Positions 22,652-34,506 of a stretch of 64,000 bases of DNA are shown here, in pieces. The stretch lies in contig JAKULF010000003.1 of assembly GCA_022661535.1 (NCBI GenBank), forward strand, positions 5,270,001-5,334,000, read 5' to 3'. The position numbers and the translations under genes were made by a program. This stretch comes from Eutypa lata (taxonomy: Eukaryota; Ascomycota; Sordariomycetes; Xylariales; Diatrypaceae). The notes beneath the pieces were generated by a model that saw nothing but the letters and a program-made list of their open reading frames with translations, made no database searches and was not told the DNA's origin. The stretch's first letter is position 1; each line of letters starts with the position of its first letter.

Positions 22652-23801
22652 ATGGCTTCCTTCACATACACACTACAGAATGCAGCACCCCGCAACAATG
22701 AGCTGTTGGCTATACTTGAGGCCACAGACCATGCCCCTCCAACACTGGAGCACCAAAACCAGTACATCGCCGACTTAGATAGAGATTTGAATGAACTGAG
22801 AAAACAAATCGAATCTCTAGGAAGGGAGCGGGAGAAGGAGCTCAAAGAGCACGAGAAGTATCGTGACTCGGTTATGAAACGATTCGCCTACAAAGTCGCG
22901 CGCAAACAAGACAAGTTTGAGCAAAGGGCATCGAAAGAGGAGCAGGATTACCTCCAAGTGAGCCTCACTATTTATTCTCTTCGCGGTTATCTCTTGCTCA
23001 TGTTTTCCTCCCCTTTAGGTTCTCCAGAAGGCGCATAAGGCCCAGAAGCAGCAGGACAGCGTCAAGGCGATGCGAGAGGAAGCCCTCCGCGTGCAGAGCG
23101 GCCTCGAGGGAGAAGTCGCACGCCACACGCAAGCCCAGAGAGACCTGGACAGCCTCTACAACAGCCTCTTCCAGGGCCCGACGCCCGACTTCCCCGAGGA
23201 GGACGCCACGGAGCGGGACCTCCAGTTCGTGGACCAGGAGTGCGCGGCCGCGCGCATGAAGCTGGAGGCGCAGCAGCAGGCGGCGAACCTCCTGAACCAG
23301 GCGACCGTGCGGCTCAAGGCGGCGCTGTCGCACATCGAGGACGCCCTCGACCACAGCCGGATGGACATGTTCGGCGGCGGGTCGATGAGCGACTTCCTGG
23401 AGCGCGACGCGCTGCACAACGCCGAGAGCCAGGTCCAGCAGATGCAGATGCTGGTGATGCAGGCCCAGCGGTACTCGGACCAGGTCCAGAACCTGCCCGC
23501 GGTGCGCATCTCCCAGGGCAGCCTGGTGGGCGACGTGCTCTTCGACAACATCTTCTCCGACATGGAGTTCCACGACAAGATCAAGACGTCCCGCGAGGAG
23601 GTGCGCCGCTGCGGCGCCGCCCTCGCCGCCCAGGTCCAGCAGGCCGGTGCCCGCGTCCAGCAGTGCGAGGTCGAGATGGCCCGGCTGTCGGAGCAGCGCA
23701 GCAGCGCCAGGGGAGCGTTGCAGAAGGCGAGGGAGCGGATCTTCGAGCGCTTGGGCAATGGCGGCGGAGCCGCGCCGGCTACGTCTGTTGAGAAAAGCTA
23801 A
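22652..23801 (+). CDS. Coiled-coil protein of unknown function
   Basis: Two exons, 22652..22957 and 23019..23801, joined by a 61-nt GTGAGC...TTTAG intron, give 362 residues. No signal peptide or membrane segment is seen. Long heptad-like, Glu/Lys/Gln-rich stretches cover about residues 40-150 and 180-345, interrupted by Pro/Gly-containing links near PTPDFPEEDATE and MFGGGSMSDFLERD. Nearly all of exon 2 is GC-rich, unlike exon 1 and the flanks. I know of no characterised homologue; a cytosolic scaffold or structural role is only a guess from the coiled coils. Confidence 0.85.
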
Positions 23802-24596
23802 AAATAATACATATATATATATATATACGTTTTCATTTTTAAAAAGAACAGTATATAATTTGCTTATTCGGCTTCAAAGTGTTCATATGCAAAGCCTCCG
23901 GCTTCCTGACATCCAAATATAAGATGCAGAACTGTCCTATCTGTACCTAGACGCGAGCCCCCCCCCATCGCGGGTGGGGGGGGGGGCACAATAATGCCCT
24001 TGTTTTTCTGGTATGCAGCTCTGGCTATGGGCTTTCGCTGCTTGAAGGTCACTGTAATACGCCTTGGCTACCTATAAGTCTGTAGGTCTGTAGGTGACCT
24101 ACGCAGCTGGTGAAGCTGTAGGACGGAGTGTCTCGGAACCGCCCGCAGATAGATACGTGACTGTTGTTTGACCTACAGCCAAATCAGGAGCTCACTAGAC
24201 TAAATGCTAAAAGAGGAAAATACGAGAGACACGTCGTTTTTTTTGGAAAAATGGGGCACTCATAAAGGAGTAAAGCCGACACAATAGAGACACAATAGAC
24301 TAACCCATCGTTTCACTTCAGTCGTATACATACCACCTTACATAAATACGAAGGCATGATACAGAACACAATTAAGACTAAGGAGGTAGGTATGGTGCAA
24401 TGATCTCATTCAAGTATATACAGTTTGAAGCCCCCAAGAAACCAGAAAAGGAAAAAGAAAAGACGTATGTACAAGATGAGTCGACTATGTATGCGAAGTA
24501 ACTCTAAAAATCCCATTTCTCCCCCAAAAGAGCCTCCGTTACCAGAATGAAAGCTTTATGCCGGTCGTGTCTTCATGTTCATCATTTCATCGCCCT
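23802..24596. other. Intergenic region
   Basis: 3' flank of two convergent genes. It contains a TA microsatellite at about 23812-23826 and the C/G-run hairpin at 23958-23986. No ORF of note. Confidence 0.6.
23958..23986. repeat. C9/G11 homopolymer hairpin
   Basis: Nine C, then ATCGCGGGT, then eleven G. The runs are complementary and could form a very stable hairpin or a G-quadruplex. It lies about 160 bp after the stop of the coiled-coil gene. Confidence 0.85.
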
Positions 24597-25985
24597 CTAG
24601 ATGCGGCGGCGGTTGCTCCGACGGGAGATCTTGGTGGTGTCGCGCGCCCAAAGGTTAGCGCTGATTCCCTGAGTGCACGAGGTGCCGCCGGGGAGAGCCT
24701 GCATCGCTGTCCACGCTCCCGAAGCACATTGTTGGTAAGATGTGCCATCGCAGTTGAAAGAGCCCTCGTCAGTGCAAGTACCGCTCATGGCCGAACCGGA
24801 ACCGGAACCGGAGCCGGAGCCGGAACCAGCTGCAGTTGAGGTAGCGGGTGGTGCTGCCTCGGTTGTCGTAGGGTCGGCCGCGGCACTAGTGGTGAGGATA
24901 GGGACGGTAACCAAGGTGGACGGATCCGCAGCCTGGGTCGTAGTGGGCGCGGCAGCCGCGGTCGTGGTAGGGGAGGGAGCAGCGGTGCTGTCACCGCTAC
25001 CGCTGCCATCTCCGCTGCCACTGCCGGCGTCGCCACCGGAGCTGCCGCCATCGGTCGCACCCTTGGGGACACAGTTCGTTCCCTTCACCTGGGAGTACGA
25101 GGCTTTCGCGTTGGGCTTCTGGACGTTGGAGCCGGGGTTCGGGTACTCCGGGTCCGTCGAGGGCGTGGTCTTGCAGTCGTTGATGCCGTTGATGTTCGCG
25201 ACGAAGAGCTCGGGGAGCTCGTCCCGCGGGAACAGCTCCATGCTCTCGTTGACCGAGCGCTTGGCGCTGCTGCCGCCTGTCACGGTGATGGGGGCGCAGT
25301 TCACTATAATTCATGGTTAGTCACTTGATTGGGGCTGAACAAGGGAAGAGTAGAAGAGACGAGATAGAGAAAGAGGGTGGGGGCGGAGTGCAGAGGGATC
25401 GTTGAGATCCCACAAGACCTTTGGAGTAATACTTACTGTAATATTCAGGCTGGCCAGCAAGCTTCGATATCCACTGCAACATCTAAAGTCAGTACTACTT
25501 CTCTATAGGTATTTTAACGAAATAAGGGAGTTATTTGGGTTGCTCACAGTCCACGCGAACGTATAATCGCCAGCGGCCACGGAATCGGGGATCTCGAAGC
25601 TGTAATCAGATACATCCGAACCGCCATCTTTAGTAGGGCATCCGCCCTCGATACTCAAGATGACCTGCCAGGAAGTGGAGGCGGAGGGCGCGAGGTCCTT
25701 CGTGACGGCGAGCTGGCAGCTGCCGCCACCGTGGACGGCGGATCCCTCGAAGGACAGGGTCTGGGTCTCTCCTACCGCCATGGTGGTGACGATGCCGTCG
25801 CGCTTGTAGTACGTCTCGGGAGAGGCGCTCCCGAGCTTGCAGGGATACGACGCCGCGCCGGTCAGGGGCGAGTTGTCTAGCGTGTCCTTCGAGAAAGGAG
25901 TGGGCGTCGCCATGATCATGTGCGCGCTTGTCGTGGCGGCCAGCGCCAGGACTGCAGCGATGCTCTTCTGGGTGAAGGAAGACAT
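24597..25985 (-). CDS. Secreted LPMO-like protein (AA11-like) with Cys-rich C-terminal module
   Basis: Three exons: 25548..25985, 25437..25473 and 24597..25303, together 393 residues. A signal peptide ends at TTSA|HMIM, so the mature protein begins with His, the copper-histidine-brace hallmark of lytic polysaccharide monooxygenases; a second candidate ligand is His in the AVHGGG segment. The DNSPL...YPCK and YYMNCAPI motifs are typical of AA11-like and related (AA16-like) families. A Ser/Thr/Ala-rich linker (about residues 250-340) leads to a C-terminal segment with four cysteines (GTCTDEGSFNCDGTSYQQC...C) resembling the X278/CBM-like modules found on chitin-active enzymes. Action on chitin or another polysaccharide is therefore likely but not certain. 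The 37-nt exon 2 is needed for a continuous protein. Confidence 0.78.
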
Positions 25986-28638
25986 GTTGATGGTGGGGTA
26001 TCGAAGGATGGTATCCCGCAGTGTGAAGTTCGTCTAACTCGAAAATTGAAGTGAAAAAGAAGCTCCTGACTCTTTTTCTGCTTCAAGACGGTTTGAAATG
26101 TTTGAAATGATTGTGATGCAAGTTGTAAAATCGGAGACCAGTCCGTATCAAAATGTCCTTATATGCTTAAGACAGCTATAAAGATGGCAAAGGAATGAAA
26201 GAATATCTAAGAGCAACGCGAATGAATGAGATTGTTCATATGGTAGTCCTCCACAAGGCCTTAGGAAACATAGCGAGATTTCTTTCTTGGACAATGAGCG
26301 TTGTGCCACGCTCTTATATATTAGCAGGATGGTTCTGGGGCCTTGACCAAGAGAGACATAGTCGAATTCTCGTTGTCTTGATACAGGGGTATTCGAACAA
26401 AGAACGAAGGCCATGATTGGTTATACCCTTGAGCTACTACTACAATGCATTCTTTTTTTTCCTCTCTTCAAGGACCCACGGACACCATGTTGCTCATAGA
26501 GCATTCCCAAATCAGAGAAAGAGCATGCCTTAGAGTAGACTCTAGAACAGCTGAAATGCCAGGGTGCCTGTTTTATATCGTGGGGTATGTTTCCTGGTTT
26601 TTGCATACCAAATGTCCCGCTTTGAATCATACAGTGGGACAATTCAGGAGATCGCCACCATCGATTGGCGCTGCGACCGTCCAATGAATCCTTGCGAGGT
26701 CGCGGCAAGGCATAACCACTAGCATTTGGCTGGCTGCAAGTCACTGCATGAATCGGAGACCCCTTTTACGAATGTAGGTACGAAGTACGTAGGTATGTAT
26801 GGATGCATGCGCGTTTTGCGGGGTCTGCAGATCTACAAAACGTCGTCAGCCCGCGCGATCGTCAGGGACCTGGGTGGTTTTGCATGGAATAAATGCGGTT
26901 TGTTAAGAAAGGAGAAAGGTGAGAGGCGGTGGTGGTGGTGAGAGGTGACTCTGTCTAAGCCGCCCTGCATGATCCCGCTAAAACACTTTTACAGGGCTCC
27001 TAGCCAATCGGTTTAGCGCTACTAAGGTGCATCGAAACATTGGCGCGGGCGCTTACCTTTGCGGGTAAGCGTGGCCGATTAAGCGATCAGGGGTAAAATC
27101 GGTTAATCGTCAACGGCCCAAGGCCGGCCCCACTATTCCTACTTACCTACCGATCCGATGGTTGCCTCCGCCCCCTCTCGGAGGCCTGTCGTAAAGGTTA
27201 ACCTTACGTTTCCGCTCAGGGGCTATTTCAAAGGTCAATCATCCCTCGACCACTCCTACATATGAATATATACGTACTCGGTTTCCTATAATTGAAGTCT
27301 TTTATCGTCAAACTTCACCATGCCAATCCAACTCTTTGTGCATTCTACAACACGCTGTCTTCTATCCTCGCTTAATCCTCATTCCCATATCACCACACGA
27401 GCCATAGTTCTTAATTATTCATGAAATATGAGCCTATCGTTTATATCAGCAAAGTAGCCTGTCGCGTGGAGAGCGGGCTATTCAAATTGATACCGCGCTC
27501 AACTCAGCGTCTCATATTATTAAACACACCTTGGATGTACAGAGAAAAACTCGATTTTGTTATTTGCTTCGAACTAGACTAGAATACTATGATAATGGTG
27601 ACAATAAATTAATAATGAATTAAGTAAGGCAAGATTCTGGCTCGGGATGTCGAACAAAAAAAAGAGGAATGAAAAAACAAAAAATAAAGTTGCTTGTTCG
27701 GGATTCGAACTCCAAAAAATAAGCGAAGGGTGCAGTGGTCCCAGGGAAGTGGGTAAGGAGTCCAATTGAGAGATGAAGAATGTGTAAATTCGGTCCGCGT
27801 TGCGGTACCACTGCACCAAAGTGTAAAGTCTTAGCTACTTCGCTGAAAAATTAATATATTAATTTGACTTATATGCCTTACATCGGCTAGAATATTGTAT
27901 GGGAACACTAGTGTGTAAACACCGGGTATTCCGACACGTAACCGGGTGGTCAATGTAATCTATGTAGGTCAACGATGTGTTGTATGTACGATGTATAAAT
28001 AGATAATAGGTAGCTACAGCCTAAGGGAATGATGGGTTGCCTGAGGCACAGGTCATGACTGGGTGCCTGCTTTTCCTACTTGAAGAGGACGTTTTGTCAT
28101 GGACTTCCCTTTGCTTCCCTTTCCTTCCCTATCTGATATTTTCACCATATAAAGAAGCATTCGCACACACGTCCCTACAGTCCGTAACGCCGGGGACAAA
28201 CCAACTCGGCTCTTGGGTGTACAAAGACGATTTCGCCCCTTAGGTAGGCTACAAAACGATAGGTATCAATTATCCCAATGCATATTACCTATTCTTTAAC
28301 CTACCGGGACTATTAATTCTGTCTTTTATTTTCTACAACCCTTTCCTCCAGTAGACTTTACCAGAATTCCTGTATTAAAGCTATTCATCTCGTTAATGAT
28401 ATCCCGGAGCTGCGGTATAATGATATGTTTTGTTTATAGGTAGATAGATACGAAGTTTTATAAATTCACCACATGATATAATACAACCTAGTATTCCAAT
28501 AGGCCCAATAATATAGGTATGTCTAATAATTCTGAGATATTCCGTGTTAAGAAAACTTATAACAGTCTATGCCTCTACAATCGTGTTATCGATTCAAGGT
28601 AACCGTCATGTGTGGCATAGCGGTCACAGCTACCGGTT
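25986..28638. other. Intergenic region
   Basis: 2.65 kb without a convincing protein gene. It holds a short perfect hairpin at 27050-27071 (CGCTTACC-loop-GGTAAGCG) and the possible Pol III-type unit at 27696-27818. Small ORFs near 26148-26941 look random. Confidence 0.55.
27696..27818 (-). ncRNA. Possible Pol III-type unit (A and B box, inverted repeat)
   Basis: On the minus strand TGGTGCAGTGG (27818..27808) fits the A-box consensus and AGTTCGAATCC (27712..27702) fits the B box, about 95 bases apart, followed by T-runs. The A-box region is complementary to 27729-27739 (GGTGCAGTGGT/ACCACTGCACC, 11 bp), and GTTCG-AATCC-CGAAC forms a small hairpin. The acceptor ends do not pair, so it is not a functional tRNA; a tRNA-derived repeat or chance are alternatives. 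Confidence 0.3.
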
Positions 28639-30219
28639 CTAGGCCGCCTTCCTCGCCTTGTTTCTTTTTTTATTAAGCTCATCCGTTGCCGCAACTAGCT
28701 TTCTGAAGACTTGATCTGCGCCACGTTTATCCCCGATATTTCGTAGGTATGATTCCATAGAGCCCAGCGCATCGATTGTTATGTAACTCCCGAGGCCGAA
28801 GTGCTCGATACTATACCCCACTCGCGTATGAGCTAATTCTAGGGCTTCTTTACATTCCCCTCCTAAGGAATAGATATGAAAAAGCAACTGATGACATGAT
28901 GTCATGATGTTTGGGTGACGGGAGGCCTCTTCAGATTCCTTCACTGCTAGGGCGATTTCTTTCGCGTTGGCTAATAGGTCACGCCTAAGCAGATTCCATG
29001 CCCGGGCTAACCTCAAGCCGAGGATTTCGAAAGCGAACGTTCGGCTGAAGATTTCCAGCCGGTTGATTGCTTCCTGGTGGTACATCCCGGCGACGGCGAG
29101 TTCACTGGGATCGTGGGTCCCGTTTGCGCGAGTTATTACAGCGAAAGCCTCGGCCAGGGGCACGATATGCGGTCCCAAAGTTCGACATATGAGGATGAAA
29201 TATGGTCTCAGTAAACTACCCGCGTTCTCTGCAACCTTTGCCAGACCCAGTTGAAACAAATGCTCCATCATGAGGCGCATGGGATGTGTTTTGGGGTGGA
29301 CTATCCTTGCTATGTCGCGCACATATCTAAACAGAGACGACGCGATGTCCGCATTCTGGTTGACTATGGGGAGGAGACTATGCAATGTAAATAGGATCAA
29401 GAGGGGATCTTGCGAGGCCATCATCTCTTGATACTCATCCAAGCACGTCCCCAAGGCTCGGAATGCCTGCCTGGAGTCTCCGATTTTAAGTGCCATCGAG
29501 CAGGTCCTAGTCCGATTGTACCATGCGATAAGTTGCTTGTTCATGAACAAAGTACCACCAGGTAAAGGTTTCCACAGCCCCATTTCAAAGGCTGCGGGTA
29601 CGTAATTCCCGACAAGAGCCATCCATCGCTCAAGTGGTCGCAGGTCGTCCGGGGACTCTATGCTAAATAAAGTAGATAATGAGGGGCCAGGTGATGGTTT
29701 GCGGCAAGATATACTAGGCATTGCTGGTGTTGCTGTTTTCGACCGAATTCTGGCATCAATAAAAGTATCATGGTTGGTCGAGCTGAATTCCGCATCCTGA
29801 GATCGGTTGGCATAAGGCAATGTCTGTTTTTGGTTTTTCATATGCTTCATCTCAGGCCATCCTACATCCGTATTAGGACTGCCATCTGTCGTGAGTTCCT
29901 GTTGAGGTTGAAGCTGTGAGATGTTTTTACGTTTCACGTTCTTGCCTATGCCCCACGTATTGAATCTCCTCTTGTACATAGCTTCGCTAACTTCAAATTA
30001 GCGTAGCCCGACTACTTAACCGAGGGGCATAACTTACGTCGCGAAGAACTGGTGCTTGTTTCGCATGGTTGTGAGGACTTGCTTTAGAGTCAAGTTTTGA
30101 TTGGAATATAAGTTGATAATGGTTTCCTTGTGCTTTGCCCAGTCCTCTGCCGTCGCCCATTGTCGCTGAGAGTCCTTACCAGCCGGCTGGCCGGGGTCTT
30201 GTTTTGGAATCAAAGTCAT
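28639..30219 (-). CDS. Clr5-domain protein
   Basis: Two exons, 30038..30219 and 28639..29986, with a 51-nt intron, encode 509 residues. The Clr5 domain (PF14420) spans about residues 24-75 across the exon junction: W..HK..I..LY....TLK.V...M...H.F.AT..MYK.RF..WG..KN. Splicing at TTAG|C is required to restore ATEAMYKRRF. The remaining 430 residues are helical with TPR-like spacing but no named domain that I can see. The prototype Clr5 of fission yeast acts in heterochromatic silencing; filamentous fungi have many Clr5-domain paralogues of unknown, probably regulatory, function. Confidence 0.85.
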
Positions 30220-32902
30220 TATAATAATTATGGTTTAGAATGCGATGTGCGGTCGCTGAGAGTTATCGAGTCGTTAGCGCGTCGTGGCGATCTTTTCTCC
30301 TGATGCAGTTTGGCATATTCCTGAATTGTAGTTGTGCTTTATGATATTTTCTTAACGCCGAAATTGGGTGAACACATGGCGCCTTAAGATGACAGACGTT
30401 GCGACCAACAGTGTGTAGTAATAATGTGTAGGGCTGAGATGCACGTAAGTCAACGTTACCACGTAGTGGCTGAATTCACGTCATATTTTCTTGGGGGCGA
30501 TAAAGGGGAAAGACGGCGAGCCTGAAATAGCATCAACAACCGGAGAGGGATGCGCTAACATATAGTGCATAATTACCTAATCATGCACGGCCCCCAACAG
30601 GGCTGACACGCACGCTGACACGTTACTGACTAGGGCTGCTAGGGTGGGCGAACCCCTGTCTACATACGAGCCAGATCCGTAATCTAGCAGAAAACGGGTT
30701 TTCATGCATCAACGACTTGGCATTAACTATAGTCTACTCGCTATTGTCTCGTTCTGTGGCTGACCTTACTAATACACAGAAGCCACAAGGTACGGCGGCA
30801 ATATGTCTGTCTAACTTGTAGATTGATTCTCGGCCACCATAACGCTTGTTCTTAGGTTTCTTTGAGGTTAATATAGGGATAGAGAATTATCCGATTAAAT
30901 ACCAGGAAGATGGAAATTGGTGTGACTGATACCATCGTGCTGTTAATCGAATAGTGTATACTATAATTATAAAGCCGAGAAGTGATATGGCGATGGACAG
31001 CGCATGCTGGCGCGAGTGAGCGAGACTATGAAGACTGTACGGACCTTCGTTAAGCTTGTTTGAGTAGGTATGCTAAACTAATGTGCCAGGGACTAGAAGG
31101 AGAATATAGCCGACAACAGCTATGATACAAGCTTAATAGAGAGAAAGAGAGAGAGAGACGAGGGGGGGGATGTTTATAGTACTCGACATAAGTATCATGG
31201 ATCAAGTGTGCAAAAGGTGTTAATATCGAGAAGTTACCTTTAACCATCCGGCATTCTATCCTGACAGTTCGGAAGTTAATGACCAAATATCTTTGGGTTG
31301 ATCTTTATTGTATTATCCAAGGAAATGGCCTGATAACCTAAGCGGACTGGGAAGGTGAATCACTTCCGATGGGGAAAGTCTATCAAAATGGTCTTATTAA
31401 TGCGTGACAGCTGCAAACCTTCAACAAGAAAGAAATCTAAGGACTTCTGACTAAATCTATTGTGTATTGGTCGGCCCTTGGACCCGAAGTCGGTGGGTTT
31501 AGAACTTGGTTCTCTTTGAATGTCCTCTATGTTCGATGTTAACGTGCATGAGTTGCTAGTTCACTGCCGCTATCAAACAGCAATTTGTAATTTGGAGTTG
31601 AACTCATTTGAATAGAAGGATTTATTTAACATGAAAGAAAGATTAATATGACAGGTCCTAGCTAGCATGACAATTCATTAAATTAAGCCCACTTCTCCTG
31701 GGCACTGGGTATTATATCTACCAAGGGACTTTGAATAGGAGACACTATCAATTCATATCTTAATTACTACAATGGAATTATGAGTCCCTCACACCCTACA
31801 GCACCGAAATACAAATATATTATTGATATTATCAAATTGAGGTTAAATGGCGTGTCTAGCTTATACTAGGCAGCCCAGGACATATTACCATAGAGACTTC
31901 TTGACAGCCGGCTCTAGTAAGAAGGACATGTTTATGTACTGGTGCATCCTATTCCCTTCATAGTGCTGAGCTGATGATCCCGGCCAACTTCTGTCCCATG
32001 AAGTTCAAACCAAGTCAGAAGGCTCTTCCGGTTGTGGCCGTAGTGTTGATAGGACTATTACGAACCTAATACCGGCATTTAAATTAAATCAGTCTTCTAG
32101 ACAAACTTCCGGTCGAGAATGCTATCCCGAGTCCCCGGAGCTGCCGAAGTCAGAACCCACGGGTACAACTTCTGCGGCCACTCGCTTCTCCTCATCTGTA
32201 CTCGAAGCCATGATATCGACTTATAGGGGTTAGAAATAGAATCAATGGGAACTCAAAGGTCTCGTATGATTTCGTGGGGGCATGAAATGATACCATGAAG
32301 ATAACCATAGCCCGAAACCTGATCCTTACTTATGGATCAGTACGTAAGGCCTCGCGTGATGAATGGCTGCAGTTTAGTTTACCCCTTATTTATTATCATG
32401 TTTTAAACTTCGCCAATTACAAACGAGCCATTTGCCTCTATCTAAAATTTTATCAATAGGCTTGAAAGGTACCATAAGGCCTAATTGGGGTATAATCGTC
32501 AAGCAAAGCTAAGGGGTAAGCGGCACGGTGGACTGCAAATTCTTGCCATGAGACGGCGCTTATTTCTTTATAGCTCATCTCGTAGCTCTTCGAGTGGGAT
32601 CTTGTCGGTTATTTTGTAGTTTCTAACGACCGAATCTGTTATCGTTCGGCATCATAGTCTATAAGCACGCCATCGCCTATTCGTTCAGGGGTCGGGATAA
32701 AAGTAGCCGGTGTAGATATGATAGCGGGGCTACTACGACTCGCTTAACTGTCAACTATTATACCGACCGATGCCGGCCCGGAGACGAAGACTTTGGTGTA
32801 CCTATCACAAGGCCATTTTAATCGGCGCTGCACATAAGTCATTTTTCTTCTATTGCTTGCTATACAATTACATACCTTTGAAGAAAGAGACAAGGCGACA
32901 AT
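30220..32902. other. Gene-poor region
   Basis: 2.7 kb with no intact gene. A GA-repeat and G-run lie at 31137-31168. The only protein-like trace is the transporter-like relic near 32050-32211. Confidence 0.55.
32050..32211 (-). pseudogene. Possible 5' relic of a DAL5-like MFS transporter
   Basis: From an ATG at 32211 a hydrophilic leader (MASSTDEEKRVAAEV...) reads for 29 codons to a TAG. The next frame continues as DSILDRKFV, a stop, KTDLI, a stop, MPVLG, which resembles the D-x-KFVWKTD-L-LMP-LG start of allantoate-permease-like MFS proteins. At least one frameshift and two stops interrupt it; the first stop could be a Trp codon changed to TAG. The similarity is short and judged by eye. Confidence 0.3.
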
Positions 32903-34506
32903 ATGGCTGATCGGCAGTCTGGAGTAAAAGACAGGCCGCTGCAAACCGATGGGAATGTGTCTTCGGATCAAACAGCGACCCCTGGCCAACCCGAGAGATC
33001 ATTGATTGTCCACCCTCAGACCCAATCCTCCGGATTCTTCTCCAGATTTCGCAACCATATCTTTGCCGATGGTTTTGCGTTCCTACTCAGCCCCCTGACC
33101 TTCCTATGGCTTGGCGAATCTCCCGTCGACCCAACTAACTACGCGGAACGCACAAGAAGGGTCTTGAGAACGACGCCGTAAGTTGTACGCCACCATCTAA
33201 GCTGAAATCAATTCCGCTGACTTTATTCCTAGCCTCATTGATGGTCACAATGACTTGCCTTGGCAGCTGCGGATCGAGCTGCACAATCGCATCTATGATC
33301 CCCAGGTGGACTTTACGAAGAGGCTCCTTGGCCATACCGATCTTCAGAGAATGAGAACTGGAATGGTGGGAGGTCAATTCTGGAGCGTGTACGTAGACTG
33401 TGATCTGAATCAACATCATTTCGAAGACCCTTCGGTAAGTCGCACTCGAATCCGCACTTGAAGTAGGTGCCAAGTTTATATCATAACGAATATTCCCCCT
33501 AACAGTACTACAGTGGTTAGTGAGAGACACTTTAGAGCAGATCGACGTTACGAAGCGTTTTATCAATGAACATCCTCAAGATTTGCAGTACTGCGATACC
33601 GCAGCGTGCGTCCGCAAGGCCTTCAAGTCCGGTCGCATCTCCAGCATGATTGGGATCGAAGGTAGTCACCAAGTAGGCGGCAGTATCGCCAGCATTCGAC
33701 AGATGTACGAGCTGGGTGCGCGTTACATCACGCTCACCCACAACTGTGATACTTCGTTTGCAACTTCGGCCTCCACTGTCGCTGCTGGTGGGCCGGACCA
33801 GGGTCTGTTCAAGCTGGGATATGAGGCGATCAAGGAGATGAACCGCTTGGGTATGATCGTTGACCTCTCCCACGTTTCGCACCAGACGATGAGAGATGTG
33901 CTGAGTGTGGCACGCGCCCCGGTCATCTTCTCACACTCTGGTGCTTACAGTGTTGAGCCGCATCTTCGGAACGTCCCGGATGATGTCTTGCGAACGCTCA
34001 AGCGGAACGGGGGTATCGTCATGGCGGTATTTGTCAACAGGTTCTTGAATATGAAAGATCCGGACCAAGCGACCATCCACGACGTGGTAGACCATATTAT
34101 TCACATCGCGGAGGTGTGTGGTTGGGATTGCGTTGGAGTTGGAAGTGATTTCTCTGGAACCCCTTTTGTGCCTAAAGGGCTGGAGGATGTGTCGAAATTT
34201 CCCGATCTTGTTCAGCTCCTGATGGAGCGTGGTATCTCCGATGAGCATATACGTTTATTTGCTGGGGAGAACCTTCTCAGGACCTGGTCTGCGATTGAGA
34301 AAAGGGCTGTTGAGATTCAGGCTACTGGAGAGAAGCCGGTAGAGGAGGAATATGAAGGGAGACAGTGGCACAAGGGAATGAAGGACGCGCCGTGGATGCT
34401 AAGGGGTAGTAGACAAAAGGCCGTTGAGGCCGGTGCTGCAGATAAGCCCTACATGTTCAACGTTGACACGGACGGAAAACATAATCCTGCCGTCAAAAAT
34501 GTATAA
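32903..34506 (+). CDS. Membrane dipeptidase (peptidase family M19)
   Basis: Three exons: 32903..33177, 33233..33434 and 33514..34506, together 489 residues. The N-terminus has no signal peptide but a single hydrophobic segment (about residues 55-70), suggesting a membrane anchor. The catalytic domain starts at LIDGHNDLPW, whose His97 and Asp99 are zinc ligands. It continues with GIEGSHQ (bridging Glu), LSHVSH and HSGAYS, which carry the further His ligands, and ends with the GSDFSG substrate-binding region. Family members cleave dipeptides and related amide substrates. In some fungi M19 enzymes sit in thiol-containing metabolite clusters, but no other such gene is seen here. Exon 3 must start at TACAG|TGG; the earlier AG gives an immediate stop. 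Confidence 0.92.

Noticed and set aside
27690..27820. Functional tRNA gene on the minus strand
   Set aside because: A and B boxes are present, but the acceptor arms do not pair and the T-stem does not fold as a tRNA; kept only as a possible Pol III-type unit.
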